From: Chloroflexaceae bacterium UBA1466 | Lineage (GTDB): Bacteria; Chloroflexota; Chloroflexia; Chloroflexales; Chloroflexaceae | Length of the DNA: 10,055 nucleotides | Assembly (NCBI GenBank): GCA_002325605.1 | Contig: DCSM01000016.1 | Span: 12,909 to 22,963, forward strand | Direction of reading: 5' to 3' | Part shown: positions 1 to 7,296 of the stretch, piece by piece | Position numbering within the stretch: the stretch's first letter is position 1 | Layout of the letters: each line of letters begins with the position of its first letter | Program-made: the position numbers and the translations under genes | Notes under the pieces: generated by a model | What the model saw: the letters and a program-made list of their open reading frames with translations, nothing else | Told to the model about the DNA's origin: nothing | Database searches by the model: none

Positions 1-38
1 CTTTGAAATGTGGCCCTCGCCTGCGAAGCTTAGGCGCT

Positions 39-824
39 TTACGCTTTCGCCAGCGGAAGGGTAAAATTTTCCCTGAATTTCTCTACAACTTCGCGCATCT
101 TTGGATCAAGATAACTAAGAGCTTTTTCAGCGATTTTCTTTGGCAGACCACCATAAAAAGCCTCCGCGATCCCGCCTGTAATGCAGGCAAGCGTATCGCT
201 ATCGCCGCCTAAAGAGATCGCATTCCGAATCGCATCCTCAAAATCATTTGATTCGAGGAATGCAATTATCGCCTGGGGCACAGTGCCTTGGCATGACTCA
301 TCAAAATCGTAAGTGGGCCGAAGCTCATCTAAGGTTTGGCTCAGATCATAGCTAAAAGATGCAGTAAGCGCGGCCTTAATTTGCGCTTTACCCGCGCCTT
401 TCCGCGCCATAAAAATCGCAACCGCCGTTGCTTGCGCCCCTTTAATTCCTTCAGGATGATTATGGGTGGCTTCAGCAGACCGCTTTGCTTCCGCCATTAC
501 CGCTTCCAAATTGTCGTATGCAAACCCCACAGGGCTGACCCGCATCGCCGAGCCATTCCCCCAGCTATTGTAGGCTTCCATATTTTCTGAGCGAATCCAT
601 TGCGCGAACCGACCACCATAACCTCTGCCAGGATAATTTCGAGCATACCGTTTAAGATATTCGGCATAGTTGCCCTTATTGAGCAAACAATCTGCGACGG
701 CCACAGTCAAAACGGTATCATCCGTGAAATCACACTTAGCGCCGAAGAGGGGGAATTCCTTAGAACGATGATTTGCGAACTCATAAATCGAGCCAACAAG
801 ATCGCCAACAATCGAACCCAACAT
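39..824 (-). CDS. ADP-ribosylglycohydrolase (DraG/ARH family)
   Basis: A 261-residue protein that probably removes ADP-ribose from a modified protein, nucleic acid or small molecule, using a binuclear metal centre in the cytoplasm. The family metal-site motifs appear in order: GDLVGS near residue 7, FTDDTVLT near 33, GNGSAMRV near 89, THNHPEG near 120, and SLGGDSDT near 204 followed by ACITGGIAEAFYG. All the usual acidic residues (GD, TDDT, GGDSDT) are present, so it should be active. The length is normal for a bacterial single-domain member. The ATG lies 21 bp after the acylphosphatase stop and has a weak purine-rich stretch (AGAGATAAG) as ribosome binding site, so it is the likely last gene of the minus-strand operon. 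No ADP-ribosyltransferase partner (DraT or DarT type) is visible in the window, so the substrate is unknown. Family assignment is sure; the physiological role is not. Confidence 0.93.
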   Translation of the reverse strand: MLGSIVGDLVGSIYEFANHRSKEFPLFGAKCDFTDDTVLTVAVADCLLNKGNYAEYLKRYARNYPGRGYGGRFAQWIRSENMEAYNSWGNGSAMRVSPVGFAYDNLEAVMAEAKRSAEATHNHPEGIKGAQATAVAIFMARKGAGKAQIKAALTASFSYDLSQTLDELRPTYDFDESCQGTVPQAIIAFLESNDFEDAIRNAISLGGDSDTLACITGGIAEAFYGGLPKKIAEKALSYLDPKMREVVEKFRENFTLPLAKA

Positions 825-845
825 AATACTTATCTCTGTGGTTTA

Positions 846-1133
846 TTACCAGCGAATAAAAAAACTATCTTCGCCACCCGTAGGCTCTTCCCAAAGCAAC
901 TCAACATGTTCAACGTGAGAGCTTGTCGGCCCCTGGTGACACCAGCTAACCAGCCGATGTACTGCCGCACGTGGCCCTTCAAACAGGGCTTCCACGCGCC
1001 CATCGCTTAGATTGCGAACCCAGCCCAACACCCCCGCCCGCCGCGCCTCGTCGCGGGTGGCCGCCCGAAAATTTACCCCTTGCACTTCCCCAGAAACAAA
1101 AACATGGGCGCGGGCATGACCTATCTCTGTCAT
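846..1133 (-). CDS. acyP: Acylphosphatase
   Basis: A 95-residue small cytoplasmic enzyme that hydrolyses carboxyl-phosphate bonds such as those of acetyl phosphate or 1,3-bisphosphoglycerate. The two signature segments are intact: VSGEVQGVNFRAATRDEA (residues 13-30) and GWVRNLSDGRVEALFEG (37-53). The catalytic arginine and asparagine fall at R23 and N41, the classical positions. Residue 21 is Asn where the family often has an aromatic or aliphatic residue; this is a minor variation. The C-terminus ends in FFIRW, the expected last strand. The start is supported by AAGGAG 7 bp upstream of the ATG. It lies 31 bp after the SAM methyltransferase gene and 21 bp before the ADP-ribosylglycohydrolase gene, which suggests co-transcription without an obvious pathway link. 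Confidence 0.95.
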   Translation of the reverse strand: MTEIGHARAHVFVSGEVQGVNFRAATRDEARRAGVLGWVRNLSDGRVEALFEGPRAAVHRLVSWCHQGPTSSHVEHVELLWEEPTGGEDSFFIRW

Positions 1134-1164
1134 TCCACTGCTCCTTTGCAGAAATAAAACGGTT

Positions 1165-1932
1165 TTAAGGTTTGCGTAAAGTTACATAATTTTGGCCGCC
1201 CACCTTTTGGGGATAGCCATCAGGGACACAAAAATAGGATGGGCCTGTTTCTACAACCTGCAAGCCCAGAGTCTGACAAAGCTTTTTTACTTTAGCGATT
1301 TGCACCACCAACGTGATCTGATTAGCGTTTTTAGCCCGAACTTCACGATAGCCTTGCCAAAAATACAAGCCTTGATAGATTGGATGGAGGTTTTTGAATT
1401 GGCCAAAATAAATTTGGGCCACTCCACCACGGCGCAAAGTGCGAGCTATTTCTTGCAAATAGCTTTCAAAGACCTTAAATGAAGGAAGATGTTGGAAAAC
1501 AATGAAGGAATAGATAAAATCAAGCCTTTCGGCAGCGACAGGAATGGTTTTTCCCCTGGTTTTGAGCAGCTGGAAATTGGTCTTGCCTTGGGTTTGTAAA
1601 AAGTTAGCCACCGTCTGAGCTTCAGCGTGAATGTCAAGGCCGATCACCCTTTTGAAATAACTACAAGCCGCATTGAGCAACCGGCCCCCACCATAGCCAA
1701 TTTCTAGCGCAACTTGCGTTTCAGGGTTTTGAAGATAGGAAGCAACCTTTGGCGTAAGAATGTGCAGTGTCCAATCCCAATAACCACGACAAAGCGCTTG
1801 TTGCCTATTCTTAGCCGCTTCCCGATTGAACCACGCTTGAAAAGCATCTTCACCTTGCAAACGAGCTTGGTGAATTGCAGTTGTATATTGCTGCTGGTGG
1901 CGCAGCAAAAGCTCGGTTTCGGCTTCCAACAC
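1165..1932 (-). CDS. Class I SAM-dependent methyltransferase
   Basis: A 255-residue Rossmann-fold methyltransferase of unknown substrate. An N-terminal helical, Gln-rich segment (residues 1-60) precedes motif I ALEIGYGGGRLL (75-86). Then come the acidic end of strand 2 in VIGLD (D100), the DFIYSFIVFQHLP segment (138-150, motif IV-like) and LRRGGVAQIYF (167-176), the usual post-IV strand. The pattern of a YSF..FQHL segment followed by LRRGG matches small-molecule methyltransferases of the Methyltransf_11/25 type rather than DNA or rRNA enzymes, but the substrate cannot be read from sequence. The chosen start is a GTG at 1932, because an in-frame TAG lies five codons upstream and no in-frame ATG lies near; AGGA sits about 11 bp upstream. 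It begins 44 bp downstream of the DNA methyltransferase stop and is followed 31 bp later by the acylphosphatase gene. It is not part of the restriction-modification function by sequence. Confidence 0.85.
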   Translation of the reverse strand: MLEAETELLLRHQQQYTTAIHQARLQGEDAFQAWFNREAAKNRQQALCRGYWDWTLHILTPKVASYLQNPETQVALEIGYGGGRLLNAACSYFKRVIGLDIHAEAQTVANFLQTQGKTNFQLLKTRGKTIPVAAERLDFIYSFIVFQHLPSFKVFESYLQEIARTLRRGGVAQIYFGQFKNLHPIYQGLYFWQGYREVRAKNANQITLVVQIAKVKKLCQTLGLQVVETGPSYFCVPDGYPQKVGGQNYVTLRKP

Positions 1933-1976
1933 GAAGCTAAATTCCTAAACAAAAAGTAGCATTTAGCAAAGCTGCA

Positions 1977-3188
1977 TCATTTATCTGCACTTGTGACTTC
2001 AATGGTTTTACGTCTTTCTAGCCATTCTTCGATTACTAAATCGTATGAATCTATAATCATGATCTTAGGTTCTTCTTGAGCATAGTTAAGCCATTCAGTA
2101 GTTCTGTGGGTTCTAACCAAAATCATTACAGCACAGTTTTTTGACTGACTTGCCCTAAGTAATTTCTGCTTTGCCGTCTCAAGATCTTCGTTTTGTTTTT
2201 GGATCCGCACTGAAACAGGGCTTCCTTCTATGTATGACCTAAGAAATCCATCTATGCCACTATTTCTTTCAACAGGAAGAGCATCAATAGACTTGAGAAT
2301 TGCTCTTTCATAATCAGTTTTTTCTAAATAACTGGTTTCACCTGTGAAAAGAAGCTGAGAATCGGTTTTCACAGGTTCAGTCAATCGTTTCTCTGCCAAT
2401 CTTATTGCTTCAATGGAAGAATCAATGCCTATGTATTCTCGGCCAAGAAGTTTAGCCGCCACTAAAGTTGTTCCACTACCACAAAAAGGGTCTAAGACTG
2501 TATCACCACTATCTGTTGAGATTTGAATTATGCGCTCTAATAACAAGATTGGCTTTTGAGTTGGATACCCTACTCTTTCCTTTGCTTTAGGGTTAAGAAA
2601 GGGAATACTCCAAACATCAGAAAACGGTACTCCTTTTTTTTCTTTGGCTAAAATTACCTGGCCTTCTTCATCACGGTGATATACCACCTTGCCAAACCCA
2701 TTTCGTCTTCTCGCTTGCAAAATTTGGTCTATATTTGTGGTTGGGGAATAAGCGGTATAAATTGTATTGAACTTAAAATCGGCAGACTTGCTGTAAAAAT
2801 AGATGGTTTGATGAGAATTCAATAAGCCCTTTTTCGTGTTTGACCACCGTTTATAAGCCCAAATGATTTCGCTTTGGAAATTCTTACTCCCGAAAACGCT
2901 GTCTAATAAGACTCGAAGATGGTGTGCTGCTGCTTTGTCGCAGTGGAAAAAAATACTTCCGCTCTTTTTCAAGACTCGCTTGCATTGGCTTAAAACATTT
3001 TGCATAAATGAGAGATATTCTTCAAGCGAACGCCAATTATCTTTGAAACTATATTCGGTTGAGTTGTCGCGGGTTCGGAGGAAGTGTTCTTTTTGAGTAA
3101 AAAAGGGAGGGTCTAAATAAACCAATTGAACACTATCTTCTTCAAGCGTCGGTAATAAAGTAAGGCAATCATCATGCAAAACTTTCAT
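1977..3188 (-). CDS. Type II DNA methyltransferase, beta class (N6-A/N4-C)
   Basis: A 403-residue DNA modification enzyme that should protect host DNA at the sites cut by the adjacent endonuclease. Motif IV (LDPPF, residues 25-29) precedes motif I (DPFCGSGTT, 233-241), and a YPTQKP block (208-213, motif X region) precedes motif I. This order defines the beta class. DPPF favours N6-adenine methylation, though N4-cytosine is not excluded. A variable central region (about 110-205), rich in basic and aromatic residues, is the likely target recognition part. After the catalytic domain ends near residue 272 there is an extra segment of about 130 residues with GIDGFLRSYIEG and SPVSVRIQKQNE, discussed in the findings. 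The ATG is preceded by AAAGG at 10 bp. It starts 3 bp after the endonuclease stop codon, which suggests translational coupling. The gene is AT-rich compared with the flanking genes. Confidence 0.93.
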   Translation of the reverse strand: MKVLHDDCLTLLPTLEEDSVQLVYLDPPFFTQKEHFLRTRDNSTEYSFKDNWRSLEEYLSFMQNVLSQCKRVLKKSGSIFFHCDKAAAHHLRVLLDSVFGSKNFQSEIIWAYKRWSNTKKGLLNSHQTIYFYSKSADFKFNTIYTAYSPTTNIDQILQARRRNGFGKVVYHRDEEGQVILAKEKKGVPFSDVWSIPFLNPKAKERVGYPTQKPILLLERIIQISTDSGDTVLDPFCGSGTTLVAAKLLGREYIGIDSSIEAIRLAEKRLTEPVKTDSQLLFTGETSYLEKTDYERAILKSIDALPVERNSGIDGFLRSYIEGSPVSVRIQKQNEDLETAKQKLLRASQSKNCAVMILVRTHRTTEWLNYAQEEPKIMIIDSYDLVIEEWLERRKTIEVTSADK

Positions 3189-3191
3189 TTT

Positions 3192-3815
3192 CTAATTACC
3201 TTTATTGTCCGCAGCGATTTGTTCCAAAATATGTTTCAAGTCAATCCCAGTATGCTGTTGGATATAATCCCAAGCGGCATCTCCGGCGTAATAATGCCCA
3301 CCAACGCCAGCATAAATTGTCTTGAGTGTGGCTTGAATTCGTCTTGCTTGGTCACGGTTTGGATAATAAAACATTAGCCGAATGGGAATATAGCCATTCT
3401 TCTTGATGACCTGAATTCGGGTGTGTTCTTTAGTGATGTGATCGCCATCTGTTGTTGCATCACGCCACTTAATTTCTAAAGCATCTTTGTTAATCAGACA
3501 ATCAATCTCAAATTGTTTTGGCCGTTTACCAAGAGTGTTTGCAATTTTAGTTTTCTGCGCCTGTGGGAATTTTTCTTTCAAGCAGAAGAAGGTAACTTCT
3601 TCAAGAAAAGCACCTGCGTATTTGTACAAAAAACGCCCCTTGTTTTGATAAATGTCTATCAATTCTCCTTCTTCAGCGGTTATTCCCAAAACACTATAAA
3701 TAAGATAGTGCGCTTTATCATCACCTACCATTTCATCAACCCGATTTGCCATTTTCTTTTTGAGTTCAAGTGCATACTTATTAGCCAATTCATGGATTTT
3801 TTGCTCAACAAGCAT
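3192..3815 (-). CDS. Type II restriction endonuclease, ApaLI-like candidate
   Basis: A 207-residue protein directly upstream of, and nearly touching, the DNA methyltransferase gene, as expected for the endonuclease half of a type II restriction-modification system. A PD-(D/E)XK core is visible: FEID (D105) on one strand, then ALEIK (E114, K116) on the next, with a preceding helix containing EE at 72-73. The following segment, DATTDGDHITKEHTRI (119-134), and the strand IPIRLMFYYPN look like what I recall of the ApaLI family (Pfam RE_ApaLI). If that is right the site would be GTGCAC, but this recall could not be checked. The start ATG has AAGGTAG about 5 bp upstream. GC content is low, near 35-40% by hand count. 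The nuclease call is fairly firm; the specificity is tentative. Confidence 0.8.
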   Translation of the reverse strand: MLVEQKIHELANKYALELKKKMANRVDEMVGDDKAHYLIYSVLGITAEEGELIDIYQNKGRFLYKYAGAFLEEVTFFCLKEKFPQAQKTKIANTLGKRPKQFEIDCLINKDALEIKWRDATTDGDHITKEHTRIQVIKKNGYIPIRLMFYYPNRDQARRIQATLKTIYAGVGGHYYAGDAAWDYIQQHTGIDLKHILEQIAADNKGN

Positions 3816-3911
3816 TTATCTACCTTATTATTAAGTTTTGATAAGCGTAAAAAATTGATCTATCTAGCATTCAATCTGGCCCACGCTTGTAGCCCTAACT
3901 TTGCCAAATGC

Positions 3912-3940
3912 TTGGGAAAAAGAGGCTAGAGATTTATAAT
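3912..3940 (+). promoter_or_regulatory. Candidate rightward sigma-70-type promoter (upstream)
   Basis: TTGGGA at 3912-3917 (4 of 6 matches to the -35 consensus), a 17 bp spacer and a perfect TATAAT at 3935-3940. It points towards the gene at 4180 and would give a 5' leader of over 200 nt, so it would be a second, distal promoter for that operon. A weak -35 and AT-rich surroundings mean it could be chance. Confidence 0.3.
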
Positions 3941-3961
3941 CAGGCTATGGTAGCATGACCA
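3933..3961 (-). promoter_or_regulatory. Candidate promoter of the restriction-modification operon
   Basis: Read on the minus strand: TGGTCA (plus coordinates 3961-3956; 4 of 6 matches), a 17 bp spacer and TATAAA (3938-3933; 5 of 6). Transcription would begin near 3926, giving a leader of about 110 nt before the endonuclease ATG. It is the best spaced minus-strand pair I could find upstream of that gene. Its -10 overlaps the -10 of the weak rightward promoter candidate. Confidence 0.4.
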
Positions 3962-4106
3962 GCAGAGAAATGCAAAGAAAGAACCATTTTGTCTATATTT
4001 ACCTATTACTGCCCATATATTTTATGAATCGTTCTAAATCGTACCCTTGCTGGAGCATTCCACTACAAGCGCAGCCCCCCAGAAACCTTCCCCCCGCCTT
4101 TTTATC

Positions 4107-4135
4107 TTGTCAAGGCCTGGCCCTACTGCTATAAT
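4107..4135 (+). promoter_or_regulatory. Strong extended -10 promoter of the rightward operon
   Basis: TTGTCA at 4107-4112 (5 of 6 matches), a spacer of exactly 17 bp, and a perfect TATAAT at 4130-4135 preceded by TGC (4127-4129), the extended -10 element. The start of transcription would be near 4142. This leaves a short leader of about 38 nt that includes the GAAGGA ribosome binding site (4164-4169), 10 bp before the ATG at 4180. Confidence 0.75.
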
Positions 4136-4179
4136 CAAAGCTACCTTGCCGCTGCCCAACTTAGAAGGATAGAGAATGA

Positions 4180-6642
4180 ATGGCCGACTTTGAACCACAG
4201 ATCAGTCAATTTGGGCTTGTAAACGGGTTTTCCCAACCCACAAGTAAGCTAATCACGTTGGCCCTGGCCCGCACCCGTTTTGGGCCGGAGGCTCGCAAAG
4301 GCCAACTCATCCTGCTCACGGAGGCCCTCCAGAACCCTGCGGGCGGCTCCGAAGCTTGTCGCCTCACGGCCCAGGCCATGCACCAGGCTTTTTATGCTGA
4401 TAGCTCCTACAGTATTACTGCGGCGCTGCGCGAGGCGATTCGGCAAGCCAACAAAGTGTTGCATCAACATAACCTAAAAGTGGCCGAAGCCAAACGCGCC
4501 AATGTTAGTTTGACCTGCGCGGTTCTCAAAGCTCACGACCTTTTTCTGGCCCAAATAGCCCCCGCCCAGGCGCTGCTGTTCAGCGCGGACAACTTTCGGG
4601 CGCTGCCGCTGCTTTCTTCTTGGGAGCAGCCTCCCGCCAAAGCAACCCCCCTTCTGCAACCTAAAGCGCTGGGAGCTAGTTTGTTTATCGACCCTGAACT
4701 TCAGCGGCTTCAAATTCAACCGGGCGACACCCTAATTATTTGCTCCAGCAATCTCGCGCCTTTGCTGCGGGAACAGGAGCCAGAGCAGCTTTTGCTTGCG
4801 CTGAAAAGTGGCGATTCGCTTGCGAAACTCCTGGCTCTTTGTTCACAAAAGAAGTTGACAGAAGCTCATGCGCTGGCGATCTATTTTCGCCCCAAAGCCC
4901 ATTGGGTAAATCGGAACAAAGAGCAACTTAGTCACCCAAAAGAGGCTCTTTCCATTCTTGAGGAGTGGCTTGCCGGCCCGGCCACTGGGGAGACAGCCGA
5001 AACTCCGCCCGCAGCGCAAACTGAGCCAGCTTTGCTGGACTTGCCTCTTCAAAGCCCTCCTTTGGCGCTGGGCGAAAGCTTGGCCGAGCGCAGGGAAAAA
5101 GAAGTGGCCCAAAGAACTAAGGAGCCAACTTCTTCCTTGCTGGGCGAAAGCGCCGGTGAAGCGGCTCCCCTGCCCCTGAAACCCGCAATTGATTTGAGCG
5201 ACATGCCCATGCTGGCCAAAATGGCCCAGCCATATCGCCCCCGCCACGAGTTGCGGGCCCTTGGAGATCTGAACTTTTTTGAACGCTTGGCGCTACCCTT
5301 CTCCCAGGCCAGCCACAGCCTTCAAGCCTTTTTTCAACACTCTCAAACCAAACGCAATATTTCGCCCCGGATTATGGAGTCCTCGCGGCCCCAAACCCGC
5401 CCTTTTCCCTGGTTTCAATTGCTGGCCCTCTTCTTTATCCTTACAGGCCTCATCTTCTATGGCTCGCATCTTTCCCACCGCAGTGCCGAACAGCAAGCTT
5501 TGGGTTCCTTAGATGAGGCGGAACGCCGAGTTACGGCCATTCAGAATGCTCCTGACCTTGCCAGTGCCCAAGCGCAAATGGAAAGCACGCGCAAAGCGCT
5601 TGATTACATCAAGGCCAGTCCTTTTGTGACCGAAACGAATACCGCTTTCTGGGTGCGCTATTTGGAAACCGAGCGGGAATATGAACTGGCCTTAGCTACC
5701 GTGCAGAAGCTAACCTTTTTTGAGAACCCGGTTCTTTTGGCCGAACATCCCTTTCCAAATGGGCAATTTACGAGTCTTGTTGTGCCGCCCGCCAATGCGA
5801 AACTGGCCGACCCAATTAGCGAGGCGCGGAATTATCTCTATGCCCTCGATACCACGCGCAACAATGCCCAGTTGTTTCGGATTCGGCGCGAAGGAGGGCC
5901 TGCTGAACCCTTCCTCAGCCCCAACCAAAGTGTCAAAAATACGCAAGTTGGGACGTTGTTGGCCCAAGCCTGGCACTTGGAAGATCTTGTGGCCATTGAC
6001 CAAACGAATGACGGGTTTGGCTATTACTTCCACACTGCGGGAAGCTGGAATCATCTCCGCCTGGGCCGCAGCAATGTCTGGGGCCCCCGCACCCGCTTAG
6101 ATTTAGAACTCTACGAGGGTAACTTATATGTGTGGGGAGCCGAAACAGGCGAAATTCTGAGGTTTTCAAGTGGCCATTATGGTGAACCACCTCAGTTGTG
6201 GTTAGACCCAACCGATTCATCCGACCACAGTCTAGCTGCCGTAATTGACCTGGCCGTGGATGGAAAAATCTATCTCCTTCAACCCACGGGCCATGTTTTA
6301 GTCATGAGTATGGGCCGATTTGAGCAAGAACTTGTCCCAGAGCCGCTCAATCCCCCACTTACGACAGTCACCCACTTCTTTTTGTATGGCCCACAAGGTG
6401 AGGGGTGGTTTTTTCTCCTGGATCCGCTGAATGAACGGATTATCCAAATGGAGCAAGCCACCGGCAAAGTAGTCCAACAAATCCGGGTGCGGTCTGAGAG
6501 TCCTTTTCAGCTGACTCACTTGACGGCCATCGCCATAGATGATAGCTCTGGCCGCCCAGAGGTCTACCTGGCCAATGGGCCGCAAATTTTGAAGGCGGCG
6601 CTCCCCGCCCGGCCTCGCCTTTTCAAGCCGGCAAAGCAATAG
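4180..6642 (+). CDS. Membrane protein: degenerate PP2C-like domain, TM helix, beta-propeller
   Basis: An 820-residue protein, apparently a trans-membrane sensor or scaffold. Residues 11-237 follow the PP2C/PPM phosphatase layout: LILLTEALQNPAGGSEACRL (43-62) where active enzymes have VADGMGG, ANVSLTCAVL (107-116) where they have MGTTL, AQIAPAQALLF (124-134) where they have VGDSRAYL, and PGDTLIICSSNLAPLL (181-196) where they have GDxLLLCSDGL. All the metal-binding Asp positions are replaced. Residues about 240-400 form a Pro/Ala/Glu-rich disordered linker. One hydrophobic helix (411-427) is preceded by many Arg/Lys, which predicts N-terminus inside and C-terminus outside. A helical stretch (about 437-508) leads to a beta-propeller-like domain (about 510-815) with blades such as NYLYALDT, LYVWGAETGEILRF and KIYLLQPTGHVLVM. 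GAAGGA lies 10 bp upstream of the ATG. The stop codon TAG abuts the next gene's ATG. Function unknown. Confidence 0.88.
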   Translation: MADFEPQISQFGLVNGFSQPTSKLITLALARTRFGPEARKGQLILLTEALQNPAGGSEACRLTAQAMHQAFYADSSYSITAALREAIRQANKVLHQHNLKVAEAKRANVSLTCAVLKAHDLFLAQIAPAQALLFSADNFRALPLLSSWEQPPAKATPLLQPKALGASLFIDPELQRLQIQPGDTLIICSSNLAPLLREQEPEQLLLALKSGDSLAKLLALCSQKKLTEAHALAIYFRPKAHWVNRNKEQLSHPKEALSILEEWLAGPATGETAETPPAAQTEPALLDLPLQSPPLALGESLAERREKEVAQRTKEPTSSLLGESAGEAAPLPLKPAIDLSDMPMLAKMAQPYRPRHELRALGDLNFFERLALPFSQASHSLQAFFQHSQTKRNISPRIMESSRPQTRPFPWFQLLALFFILTGLIFYGSHLSHRSAEQQALGSLDEAERRVTAIQNAPDLASAQAQMESTRKALDYIKASPFVTETNTAFWVRYLETEREYELALATVQKLTFFENPVLLAEHPFPNGQFTSLVVPPANAKLADPISEARNYLYALDTTRNNAQLFRIRREGGPAEPFLSPNQSVKNTQVGTLLAQAWHLEDLVAIDQTNDGFGYYFHTAGSWNHLRLGRSNVWGPRTRLDLELYEGNLYVWGAETGEILRFSSGHYGEPPQLWLDPTDSSDHSLAAVIDLAVDGKIYLLQPTGHVLVMSMGRFEQELVPEPLNPPLTTVTHFFLYGPQGEGWFFLLDPLNERIIQMEQATGKVVQQIRVRSESPFQLTHLTAIAIDDSSGRPEVYLANGPQILKAALPARPRLFKPAKQ

Positions 6643-7266
6643 ATGGACGATCTTCAACCAAAGGGGAATTATCCCCAGGCCTTCGACCAAACCCCGCGCG
6701 CGCAAGGTCAAAGGCTTTTGACCGTCTGCTGGCTCTTAATCAGGTTGCTGGGGCCGCTCCTGCTCACCGCGTGTACCATTCCATTGGCCACGAACCAAGC
6801 GCAGGCTTTGCCGGGTGGCCCCAGCCCCGAAGCGGTAACGAACGCTTTTTTTACGGACCTTAATCAGGCGCTTCAAGACCCGCTGCTTCCGCAACCTGAG
6901 ACGCGGCGAGTTTGGGCCGAAAGGTTGGCCAGTTCCTTTACGCCCAGTGAATGGGTTGACCAACGGGCCGTCTTTAGCCAAATGTTGACCAGCTTTGCCA
7001 ACAGCCTGGCTGAACTTCCTGCTGACCAACAACTCTCGCTCAATCTTCGCTACACAGAGGTTGAGGTTGTGCAACGAGATGCAGAGCGGGCGACGGTTAA
7101 GCTTAATGAAGGGAGCTTACAAGTGCGCCTTGTCCAGCGCTTGCCCAATGGCCGGCTTCAAATTCTGCGAGATCAACAGCGCCCCTTAACCACAACCATT
7201 GGATTAGAAAAGGGAACCTGGCCTGTGATTCGCGTCGGAAATCGTTGGTTTTTGACCGATCAATGA
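6643..7266 (+). CDS. Predicted lipoprotein with NTF2-like domain
   Basis: A 207-residue predicted lipoprotein. A hydrophobic stretch ends in the lipobox LLLTAC, which would place the lipidated Cys at residue 44 if translation starts at the ATG at 6643. That ATG directly follows the previous gene's TAG, but it gives an unusually long 25-residue N-region and has no clear ribosome binding site. A TTG at 6718 (codon 26), with AAAGG just upstream, would give a more ordinary 19-residue signal. After Cys, the mature part starts with PSPEAVTNAFFTDLNQAL and a helical region. It then has strands (LNLRYTEVEVV, ATVKLNEGSLQVRLV) and ends with GTWPVIRVGNRWFLTDQ, a pattern seen in NTF2/SnoaL-like extracellular domains. 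That fold is an inference from the pattern. It is co-transcribed with the upstream membrane protein and probably works with it at the cell surface. Confidence 0.82.
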   Translation: MDDLQPKGNYPQAFDQTPRAQGQRLLTVCWLLIRLLGPLLLTACTIPLATNQAQALPGGPSPEAVTNAFFTDLNQALQDPLLPQPETRRVWAERLASSFTPSEWVDQRAVFSQMLTSFANSLAELPADQQLSLNLRYTEVEVVQRDAERATVKLNEGSLQVRLVQRLPNGRLQILRDQQRPLTTTIGLEKGTWPVIRVGNRWFLTDQ

Positions 7267-7296
7267 TTGTTTTTCCACCGAAAGGAAGCTGCGAAA

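Larger units (their letters stand above)
3816..4179. other. Divergent intergenic region without a gene
   Basis: A 364 bp stretch between the leftward restriction-modification operon and the rightward membrane-protein operon. I see no convincing coding frame, RNA gene or controller-protein gene in it. The part next to the endonuclease is AT-rich; the part next to the rightward gene holds C-rich runs. It contains one strong rightward promoter and a weaker pair of divergent promoter candidates, listed separately. Confidence 0.7.

Noticed and set aside
18..36. CGCCT...AGGCG inverted repeat after the ADP-ribosylglycohydrolase stop
   Set aside because: Only 5 bp arms with a 9-base loop and no U-tract; too weak to call a terminator.
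600..1010. Plus-strand open frame antisense to the ADP-ribosylglycohydrolase and acylphosphatase genes
   Set aside because: It lies opposite two well-supported genes with full family motifs and its translation has no recognisable domain pattern.
3513..3929. 138-codon plus-strand frame running from inside the endonuclease gene into the spacer
   Set aside because: Mostly antisense to the endonuclease; the translation is a Phe/Ser/Lys-rich mix typical of a shadow frame.
5067..5151. Two copies of GCTGGGCGAAAGC (5067-5079 and 5139-5151)
   Set aside because: In frame in the disordered linker, where both copies encode an LGES-type segment; low-complexity coding repetition is enough to explain it.
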